Assembly: GCA_937968025.1 (NCBI GenBank)
Contig: CALBSL010000062.1
Coordinates: forward strand, 1-5,066
Direction of reading: 5' to 3'
Length of the DNA: 5,066 bases
DNA from: an uncultured bacterium
GTDB lineage: Bacteria > Patescibacteriota > Patescibacteriia > 2-12-FULL-60-25
A program made the position numbers and the translations under genes. Under the pieces are notes generated by a model. That model had not been told where the DNA came from and ran no database searches. It saw nothing but the letters and a program-made list of their open reading frames with translations. Within the stretch, counting starts at the first letter, position 1, and every line of letters starts with the position of its first letter. Positions 1-5,066 of this stretch are shown piece after piece.

Positions 1-300
1 CCTACCTTTCTCTCGTCGGTTCCCTTGGGGCGAAACGTCACCTATCGGCCAGGTGTGCGCATGGTGAAGTTTACGACGCTTGATCGAGTGTACGCCGTTG
101 GTCGAGGAGGGGTGCTCCGCTGGGTCATGACGGAGGAGGTCGCACGTGGTCTGTATGGCTCCAACTGGGCCAGGCAGATCGACGACATCGCTGACGTCTT
201 TTTCACGGATTATCAGTTTGGAACGGATATCGCTTCTGGGGCAGGATACAGTCCTTCCGGCGAAGCGCTCGGTACGACCACGATTGATCAGAATTGGTAG
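1..300 (+). CDS. C-terminal end of a probable secreted/surface protein of Patescibacterial type (5' partial)
   Basis: The reading frame is open from base 1 to a TAG at 298-300, giving 99 residues. The codon phase runs back to the window edge, so the gene is cut at its 5' end. A TTG at 25 could be read as a start, but it falls inside the conserved block PLGRNVTYRPG (residues 8-18) and is unlikely to be real. Residues 19-77 form one compact module: VYAV followed by a GG turn and LRWV (30-42), a T-E-E-x-A-x-x-L-Y-G segment (44-53), W56, then IDDIADVFFTDY (60-71). I recall this pattern from the C-termini of large predicted extracellular proteins in Uhrbacteria- and Magasanikbacteria-like genomes, where it follows other short modules. 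The last ~22 residues are rich in Gly, Ser and Thr and look like a flexible tail. No catalytic motif is visible, and the function is unknown. The family link is from memory; the signal peptide and upstream domains lie outside the window. Confidence 0.7.
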   Translation, partial: PTFLSSVPLGRNVTYRPGVRMVKFTTLDRVYAVGRGGVLRWVMTEEVARGLYGSNWARQIDDIADVFFTDYQFGTDIASGAGYSPSGEALGTTTIDQNW

Positions 301-305
301 GAGAT

Positions 306-346
306 ACAACACCCGACATGCGTCGGGTGTTGTTATTCTCTTCTTT
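306..346 (+). terminator. Rho-independent terminator after the surface-protein gene
   Basis: A perfect 12-bp stem pairs 306-317 (ACAACACCCGAC) with 322-333 (GTCGGGTGTTGT) around a 4-nt ATGC loop. A T-rich run follows at 333-346 (TTATTCTCTTCTTT). It begins 5 nt after the TAG of the upstream gene. The same hairpin lies about 20 nt past the TAA of truB on the other strand, but the tail on that side (ATCTCCTACC) is not T-rich. It should therefore stop plus-strand transcription well and truB transcription only weakly. Confidence 0.85.
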
Positions 347-353
347 GGATGGA

Positions 354-1049
354 TTACGCGGTGATCTCGCCAAGTAGGCTGTGTTGGATCGTGGATGTGG
401 TGAGGTTGTCGCCATGCACTGCTCCCTCCACAGCAAAAACTCCCACCATTGTCCGTCGCAATTCCTGTACGAATGCTCCCGTTCCTAGCTCTGCTCCGAT
501 ATCATCGACAAGGCTGCGGATATACGTTCCTGATGACACATGGGCACGCAGCTTCAGCGTTGGCCAACGGTAGTCCACGAGTTCGAGTTCATGGATCGTC
601 ACTTCGCGAACGGGGCGCATCTCTTCGGTGGCGGTGCCGGCGCGAGCGAGTTCATAGAGCTTTTTTCCTTGGCGTTTGATCGCCGAATAGAGCGGAGCCT
701 TCTGCTGGAGGGTTCCTCGGTAGTGGGGGAGAACGGCTTCGATCAACTCGCGAGTGGGTGGTTCGCCCTGGTACGGCTCGCCCAGGGGCTGGCCCTCGCG
801 GTCGAAGGTGTCCGTGCGTTGGCCAAGCGTTGCTGTGATTTCGTAGGTTTTATCGTGGCCGACGAGGGCGGTGAGGCGCTTCGTGCCTTTGCCGATCCCT
901 AAAATGAGCAATCCACTGGCGAAAGGGTCGAGGGTGCCGGCATGGCCGACGGCACGGATGCCGAGGGCACGGCGAACCCGGTCCACGATGTCGTGGGAGG
1001 TGGGGCCGCTGGGCTTATCAACCAGCAAAAGGCCGTCGTAGGAGGTCAT
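354..1049 (-). CDS. truB: tRNA pseudouridine(55) synthase TruB, short form
   Basis: TruB isomerises U55 to pseudouridine in the T-loop of most tRNAs, acting in the cytoplasm. The 231-residue protein shows the family motifs in order: DGLLLVDKPSGPTSHD (5-20); GHAGTLDPFASGLL (35-48) with catalytic Asp41; KTYE (67-70) with the active-site Tyr69; LYSAIKRQGKKLYELAR (120-136); and SSGTYIRSL (172-180) with Arg178. LRRT (197-200) follows. It ends about 30 residues after that, whereas E. coli TruB (~314 aa) continues into a C-terminal PUA domain that is absent here. I chose the ATG at 1049 because it places the conserved DG-LLLVDKPSG block at residue 5. A GTG at 1079 would add ten residues that do not look like the family. 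No Shine-Dalgarno precedes ATG 1049. The gene is divergent from infB and convergent with the surface-protein gene, so it appears monocistronic at least on its upstream side. Confidence 0.96.
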   Translation of the reverse strand: MTSYDGLLLVDKPSGPTSHDIVDRVRRALGIRAVGHAGTLDPFASGLLILGIGKGTKRLTALVGHDKTYEITATLGQRTDTFDREGQPLGEPYQGEPPTRELIEAVLPHYRGTLQQKAPLYSAIKRQGKKLYELARAGTATEEMRPVREVTIHELELVDYRWPTLKLRAHVSSGTYIRSLVDDIGAELGTGAFVQELRRTMVGVFAVEGAVHGDNLTTSTIQHSLLGEITA

Positions 1050-1055
1050 GGCGGC

Positions 1056-1084
1056 ATGATACGTTAGCCAAAAAATCACTGCAA
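1056..1084 (-). promoter_or_regulatory. Predicted promoter of truB, giving a leaderless transcript
   Basis: Read on the minus strand, the -35 candidate is TTGCAG (1084-1079, 3/6 to consensus), followed by a 17-nt spacer and the -10 TATCAT (1061-1056, 5/6). The -10 ends 6 nt before the ATG at 1049, so transcription should start at or next to the A of the start codon. No ribosome-binding site lies in between. The weak -35 makes this a moderate prediction. Confidence 0.5.
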
Positions 1085-1090
1085 CCCCGC

Positions 1091-1119
1091 TTGACGCTCG
1101 ACGGGAACTCGCCTACACT
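1091..1119 (+). promoter_or_regulatory. Predicted promoter of infB, giving a leaderless or near-leaderless transcript
   Basis: The -35 TTGACG (1091-1096, 5/6 to consensus) and the -10 TACACT (1114-1119, 4/6) are separated by exactly 17 nt. The expected transcription start is 1126-1128, and the infB ATG is at 1128-1130, leaving a leader of 0-2 nt. The eight bases between the -10 and the ATG (CCGAAGCG) contain no Shine-Dalgarno. The -35 lies 6 bp from the predicted -35 of truB on the other strand, so two polymerases would bind back to back. Confidence 0.6.
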
Positions 1120-1127
1120 CCGAAGCG

Positions 1128-3143
1128 ATGAACGTTACTGAACTTGCCCGCCGTTTGCGTGTTACCCCACAAGAGTTGCTCACCAAGCTCCCTGAGCTCG
1201 GCTTTGATATTGGGGCCCGCGCCATCAAGGTGGATGATCGTGTCGCCGATCAAATGTATAAGAAGTGGCTCGAACACAGCCGCCGCGAGCGTTTGCGCGA
1301 CCAGGTATTGCGTCAACAGACCGCCGGGACCGCCGTGGGAACCACGGGTCCTGCTCGTGAAATCGAGCTTCCACCGGTGATCGCTGTGCGTGACTTCGCC
1401 GGAAAATTGGCGTTGCCTGTCACCCGCGTGATTCAGCAGCTCATGAAGGCCGGAATTTTGGCTTCGCAGAACGAGCGGATCGATTTCATGACCGCTTCGA
1501 TTATTGCCGAAGAGCTGGGATACGCTCCAAAAGCAGAAAACGCCGACCAAAAAGAAGTGGCTTCGGTGCAAGAGGAAAACCGCATTAAAGAAGTGCTTGC
1601 GGCTCAGTCGTCAGACGGATTGGTGGCTCGTCCGCCAGTGGTCGTGGTGATGGGACACGTTGACCACGGGAAAACCAAAACCCTCGATGCCATTCGTGCG
1701 ACGCACGTTATGGAAGGGGAGTCTGGTGGAATCACCCAGCACATCGGCGCCTACCAGGTGGAAAAGAAAGGTCGTAAGATCACCTTTATCGACACACCAG
1801 GTCACGAAGCCTTCACGGTTATGCGTTCGCGTGGGGCAAAGGTGGCTGATATCGCCGTGCTTGTTGTTGCAGCCGATGATGGTGTTCAGCCACAGACTAA
1901 AGAAGCGTACGACATTATTAAAGCTGCCAAGCTCCCATTTGTGGTGGCGTTAAACAAGATGGACCGTACAGAAGCCGATCCGAACCGTGTGCTCGGTCAG
2001 TTGGCGGAAATCGGTGTGACGGTGGAAGAGTGGGGAGGATCGGTGCCACTTGCCAAGATCTCTGCAAAAACGGGCCTTGGTATCGATGCGCTTCTCGAAA
2101 CGATTTTACTCGTCGCTGATGTTGAACAGGCGTCGATTGTCGCGAATCCAAAAGCGCTCGCCGCGGGTACGATTATCGAATCCCGTGTCGACAAGGGTGA
2201 AGGAGCTGTGGCAACGGTCGTGATCCAGAACGGGACATTGCAGCGCAATGACTGGCTCGGGATTGACGGCGCCGCCTACGGTCGTGTTCGTTCCCTTCGT
2301 GATTGGCGTGGACAACAGCTCGATGAAGCGACGCCAGGAACGCCAGTGAAAATTCTTGGATTCAAGATCGCGCCTTCCGTGGGTGATGTGGTCGAAGTTC
2401 CAGCAAACCCACGCGACCTTGAACAGAAGAAGATCAAGAGCTCGCGTCAGGTGGCGGAAACGCTCTCCGCAACGCAGCAGGCTCCAACGGGTGGCGAAGA
2501 AGGTGAAAAGAAGAAGTTGTTGCACGTCGTTCTCAAGACGGACGTGCTCGGCTCGCTCGAAGCGCTGCTCGGCATGTTGGAAAAGATCCAGCATGATCTC
2601 GTCGGGGTGCAGGTCATTCAAAAAGGCCTTGGGAATATTACGGATACCGACATTGAGCGCGCGACGGCCGTCGAAAACTCCGTTGTGTACGGTTTCAACG
2701 TCATGATCCCAACCGCGATGGAAGTCGTTGCTCGCGAAAAAGGCGTTGAATGCAAGAGCTACAAGATCATCTACGAACTGTTCGATGACGTGGTGAAGAA
2801 GCTCAACGCTCTCCTTCCTCAAGAAGTCATTATCACGGAAATCGGAAAGGCAGAAGTTGCGGGTATTTTCCGCACCGAACCAGGCAAGATGATCGTGGGT
2901 GTGCGTGTCAACGATGGCAAGCTCCTCGTGAACGCCAAGGTTCGCGTCTGGCGTGGCGAGGAAATCCTCGGCGAAGGGGTGATCGAAACGCTTCAATCCG
3001 GAAAAACGGGCACGAAAGAGCTCGCCGGTGGTCGCGAAGGTGGGCTGTCGTTCAAAGGAAAGACGAAGCTCATGCTCGGTGATCGTCTCGAGGCGTACAC
3101 GGAAGAATCGAAGGCTCGCAAAATTGAAACATTCCGCGCGTAG
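1128..3143 (+). CDS. infB: Translation initiation factor IF-2
   Basis: IF-2 is the GTPase that brings fMet-tRNA to the 30S subunit and promotes 50S joining. The 671-residue protein has two IF2N-type domains (about 1-55 and 82-135), a short linker, then the GTPase domain. G1 is GHVDHGKT (176-183), G2 ITQHIG (202-207, Thr203), G3 DTPGHE (222-227, with catalytic His226), G4 NKMD (276-279) and G5 SAK (312-314). Domain II (~345-440), C1 (~465-565) and C2 (~570-660) follow. The long low-complexity linker of E. coli IF-2 (890 aa) is missing, as in other compact forms. The C2 domain is divergent: the usual E-C-G motif reads E-G-G (637-639), the usual G-C before the V-T-x-G turn is G-V (591-592), and the K/R-R-F/Y-K-D-D segment reads QSGKTGT (623-629). 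The start at ATG 1128 matches the family N-terminus (MNVTELARRL) and lacks a Shine-Dalgarno. No nusA, rbfA or rpsO is adjacent; the neighbours are divergent truB and convergent clpB. Confidence 0.98.
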   Translation: MNVTELARRLRVTPQELLTKLPELGFDIGARAIKVDDRVADQMYKKWLEHSRRERLRDQVLRQQTAGTAVGTTGPAREIELPPVIAVRDFAGKLALPVTRVIQQLMKAGILASQNERIDFMTASIIAEELGYAPKAENADQKEVASVQEENRIKEVLAAQSSDGLVARPPVVVVMGHVDHGKTKTLDAIRATHVMEGESGGITQHIGAYQVEKKGRKITFIDTPGHEAFTVMRSRGAKVADIAVLVVAADDGVQPQTKEAYDIIKAAKLPFVVALNKMDRTEADPNRVLGQLAEIGVTVEEWGGSVPLAKISAKTGLGIDALLETILLVADVEQASIVANPKALAAGTIIESRVDKGEGAVATVVIQNGTLQRNDWLGIDGAAYGRVRSLRDWRGQQLDEATPGTPVKILGFKIAPSVGDVVEVPANPRDLEQKKIKSSRQVAETLSATQQAPTGGEEGEKKKLLHVVLKTDVLGSLEALLGMLEKIQHDLVGVQVIQKGLGNITDTDIERATAVENSVVYGFNVMIPTAMEVVAREKGVECKSYKIIYELFDDVVKKLNALLPQEVIITEIGKAEVAGIFRTEPGKMIVGVRVNDGKLLVNAKVRVWRGEEILGEGVIETLQSGKTGTKELAGGREGGLSFKGKTKLMLGDRLEAYTEESKARKIETFRA

Positions 3144-3151
3144 ATTCAGGG

Positions 3152-3194
3152 AAAAACAAACACCACCCACGAAGATTCGGGGTGGTGTTTTGTG
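3152..3194. terminator. Bidirectional Rho-independent terminator between infB and clpB
   Basis: An 11-bp perfect stem pairs 3158-3168 (AAACACCACCC) with 3180-3190 (GGGTGGTGTTT). The 11-nt loop can close three further pairs (CGA 3170-3172 with TCG 3177-3179). On the plus strand the stem runs into TTTTGTGTT; on the minus strand it runs into TTTGTTTTTC. Both strands therefore have a T-rich tail, so one hairpin can end both convergent genes. It fills most of the 51-bp gap between the infB TAG (3141-3143) and the clpB TAA (3195-3197). Confidence 0.88.
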
Positions 3195-5066
3195 TTAGGA
3201 GCGAATAACGATAGCTCCGTTTTCAACGTCAATCTGTACACGAGCGCCTTCTTGAACCGTGCCATCAACAATCTTCAGGGCAAGATCGTCGAGCACGAGC
3301 TCTTGAATGGTGCGCTTGAGTGGACGTGCGCCGAACTGCGGATCGTACCCCTTATCTGCCAAGAGCACTTCTGCTTCAGGGGAGAAGGTGAGATGGATCT
3401 TCTTTTCTTGCAGTCGCTTGATCACGGCGTGTGTTTGCAAGCGAACGATATCGGTGAGATGTTCGCGGCGAAGGGCGTGGAAGATGACGGTTTCGTCAAT
3501 TCTGTTGAGGAATTCCGGGCGGAACTGATCGCGTAGGCGCTCCATGAGCCCTTGTTTCATCTGTTCTTCGTTGAGGGAGGATTCTTCATCTGCGTGAGCA
3601 AAGCCGATCGCGCCACGACGCTTCCCAAGATCGAGAATCAGGTCTGAACCAATGTTTGACGTCATGATGATCACCGCGTGTTTGAAGCTCACGGTGCGAC
3701 CTTTTCCGTCGGTCAGTCGGCCATCATCTAGCACCTGCAAAAGCGTGTTGAAGATGTCTGGATGGGCCTTTTCAACCTCGTCCAGCAAGATGACGGAATA
3801 CGGTCGGCGTCGAACCTTTTCTGTGAGCTGTCCGCCTTCATCGTAGCCAACGTAGCCCGGAGGCGAGCCGATCATGCGTGAGACGGTGTGCTTGTCGCCG
3901 TACTCGGACATGTCGATACGCACGAGGGCGTTTTCATCATCGAACAGAGTTTCGGCAAGAGCTTTGGCGAGTTCTGTTTTTCCGACGCCCGTTGGTCCCA
4001 AGAAGAGAAAGGACCCGATCGGACGCTTTTCTTCACCGATGCCGGCACGCGAGCGACGCAGCGCATTTGAGACGGCTTTCACCGCTTCATCCTGCCCGAT
4101 CACGCGTTTGTGGAGCTCAGCTTCAAGATGGGCGAGCTTCGAGGCTTCAGAGGCGAGCATGCGCTGCACAGGAATCCCGGTCCAACGAGACACGGCATGC
4201 GCGATGTCTTCTTCGGTGACGGCATCCTTCAAGAGGCCGCGTTTTCCTTGAAAATCACGAAGCTTGGTTTCTGCGGTTGTGCGTTCACGCTCGATGGTTG
4301 GGATGGTTCCGTAGCGAATCTCGGACACTTTTTCAAGATCTCCTTGCCGTTCTGCGATGTCGGCTTCGGATTTGAGCGCTTCCAAGCGCTGCTTGCTGTC
4401 GCGAAGAGCCTGAATGAGCTCCTTCTCAGCTTTCCAGGCGATCTCGAGTTCACTGGCTTGTTCCTGGGTCTCCGCCATCGTTTTTTCAATGACCTGCAAA
4501 CGTTCTCGTGATTCAGCGTCTTCTTCTTTCGAGAGCGCGCGTTTTTCAATGTCGAAGCGCACGAGATCCCGTTTCAGCTGATCAAGTTCTTCAGGAAGGG
4601 AATCGATCTGCATTCGGAGCCCGGCGGCCGCTTCATCCACGAGATCAACCGCTTTGTCTGGGAGAAAACGATCAGAGATGTAGCGCGTGGAGAGTTTTAC
4701 CGCGGCGACGAGTGCACCATCGGTGATGCGCACACCGTTGTGGACCTCGTACTTGTCTTTGATGCCGCGCAGAATAGCGAGTGTATCTTCTTCGCTGGGC
4801 TCTTCAACGTAGACAGGCTGAAAGCGGCGAGCGAGCGCTGGATCTTTTTCGATGTATTTTTGGTATTCCTGAAGGGTCGTGGCGCCGACGGCACGCAATT
4901 CGCCGCGAGCGAGCGCCGGCTTGAGCATGTTCGAGGCATCAAGTGAGCCTTCAGAGCCTGAAGCGCCCGCCCCAACGAGGGTATGGAGCTCGTCGATAAA
5001 GAGGATGACCCGTCCTGCCGACTTTTCTACCTCTTTAATGACCGCTTTGAGACGTTCTTCGAATTC
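3195..5066 (-). CDS. clpB: ATP-dependent disaggregase ClpB (5' partial)
   Basis: ClpB is a hexameric AAA+ chaperone that threads aggregated proteins through its pore, working with DnaK. The frame is open from the window edge to TAA at 3195-3197, giving 623 residues. By alignment from memory with E. coli ClpB, about 250 N-terminal residues are outside the window: the N domain, the NBD1 Walker A and the first pore loop region. Visible are the NBD1 Walker B ILFIDE (window residues 21-26), the sensor VGATT and RRFQ with the arginine finger. A full-length coiled-coil middle domain (about 4540-4200) has the conserved Tyr of motif 2 at 4311-4313 and ends near RWTGIPV. NBD2 shows Walker A GPTGVGKT (3975-3998), pore loop GYVGY, Walker B VILLDE, sensor-1 TSN, FLNRIDE with the arginine finger, and sensor-2 GARPLKR. 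The middle domain separates it from ClpA and ClpC. All key residues in view are present. Its promoter, and any heat-shock operator, lies outside the window. Confidence 0.97.
   Translation of the reverse strand, partial: EFEERLKAVIKEVEKSAGRVILFIDELHTLVGAGASGSEGSLDASNMLKPALARGELRAVGATTLQEYQKYIEKDPALARRFQPVYVEEPSEEDTLAILRGIKDKYEVHNGVRITDGALVAAVKLSTRYISDRFLPDKAVDLVDEAAAGLRMQIDSLPEELDQLKRDLVRFDIEKRALSKEEDAESRERLQVIEKTMAETQEQASELEIAWKAEKELIQALRDSKQRLEALKSEADIAERQGDLEKVSEIRYGTIPTIERERTTAETKLRDFQGKRGLLKDAVTEEDIAHAVSRWTGIPVQRMLASEASKLAHLEAELHKRVIGQDEAVKAVSNALRRSRAGIGEEKRPIGSFLFLGPTGVGKTELAKALAETLFDDENALVRIDMSEYGDKHTVSRMIGSPPGYVGYDEGGQLTEKVRRRPYSVILLDEVEKAHPDIFNTLLQVLDDGRLTDGKGRTVSFKHAVIIMTSNIGSDLILDLGKRRGAIGFAHADEESSLNEEQMKQGLMERLRDQFRPEFLNRIDETVIFHALRREHLTDIVRLQTHAVIKRLQEKKIHLTFSPEAEVLLADKGYDPQFGARPLKRTIQELVLDDLALKIVDGTVQEGARVQIDVENGAIVIRS

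Noticed and set aside
25..27. TTG at 25 as a true start for the first gene
   Set aside because: The frame is open to base 1 and the TTG lies inside the conserved PLGRNVTYRPG block, so the gene most likely begins outside the window.
540..902. A 120-codon open frame on the plus strand inside truB
   Set aside because: It is antisense to the catalytic core of TruB, has no recognisable domain, and is explained by codon bias of the real gene.
1050..1079. An upstream GTG start for truB at 1079
   Set aside because: It would add ten residues (VIFWLTYHAA) unlike the TruB N-terminus and would include the predicted -10 box. ATG 1049 places the DG-LLLVDKPSG motif where the family has it.
1113..1571. A 152-codon open frame on the minus strand over the infB start
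   Set aside because: It is antisense to the IF2N domains and crosses the infB promoter. No motif or ribosome-binding site supports it.
2106..3170. A 354-codon open frame on the minus strand, opposite infB
   Set aside because: It lies wholly antisense to a gene with intact GTPase and C-domain motifs. Its sequence is rich in Arg, Phe, His and Leu, as expected from the reverse of a biased codon pattern, and it has no recognisable domain. It also runs through the infB terminator.
4110..4511. A 133-codon open frame on the plus strand inside clpB
   Set aside because: It is antisense to the ClpB coiled-coil domain. Its composition mirrors the Glu/Lys/Leu-rich coding strand, and no family resemblance is seen.
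5061..5066. An EcoRI-type site (GAATTC) exactly at the window end, as a possible cloning junction
   Set aside because: It encodes the Glu-Phe of the normal ClpB G-E-F-E-E-R-L-K motif, so it needs no special explanation. A comparison with the flanking contig would settle it.
1..5066. Mobile elements, CRISPR arrays, tRNA or rRNA genes, riboswitches or a new multi-gene system
   Set aside because: I found no terminal inverted repeats, regularly spaced repeats, cloverleaf signals or unknown gene clusters. Apart from short gaps, the window is filled by four recognisable genes.

Overview
The window most likely comes from a Candidatus Patescibacteria (CPR) genome, probably a lineage near Uhrbacteria, Magasanikbacteria or related Parcubacteria. 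Three observations support this. The first gene fragment carries a C-terminal surface-protein module that I associate with these lineages. The IF-2 is compact, with two IF2N-type N-terminal domains and no long low-complexity linker. Neither gene whose start is visible has a Shine-Dalgarno sequence. Base composition is in the mid-50s %GC by eye, fairly high for CPR. The lineage call is inference from remembered family patterns, not from a search.

Layout, left to right. Positions 1-300 (+) hold the 3' end of a probable secreted or surface protein, followed by a perfect 12-bp terminator hairpin. Positions 354-1049 (-) encode TruB, the tRNA U55 pseudouridine synthase, in a short form with no PUA domain. 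A 78-bp gap holds two back-to-back promoters. Positions 1128-3143 (+) encode translation initiation factor IF-2 (infB). A short bidirectional terminator follows. Positions 3195-5066 (-) encode the C-terminal ~623 residues of the disaggregase ClpB, cut by the window edge.

The genes alternate strictly in orientation (+ - + -), so no two neighbours share a strand and none can be co-transcribed with another gene in view. truB and infB, often found in one nusA-infB-rbfA-truB operon in other bacteria, are here head to head. Both of their predicted promoters place the transcription start within about 2 nt of the start codon, which suggests leaderless mRNAs. These are housekeeping functions: tRNA modification, translation initiation and protein disaggregation. 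I see no mobile element, CRISPR array, RNA gene or defence locus, and no clear candidate for a new system. The points most worth following are the paired leaderless promoters and an IF-2 C2 domain that lacks several residues usually conserved for initiator-tRNA recognition.
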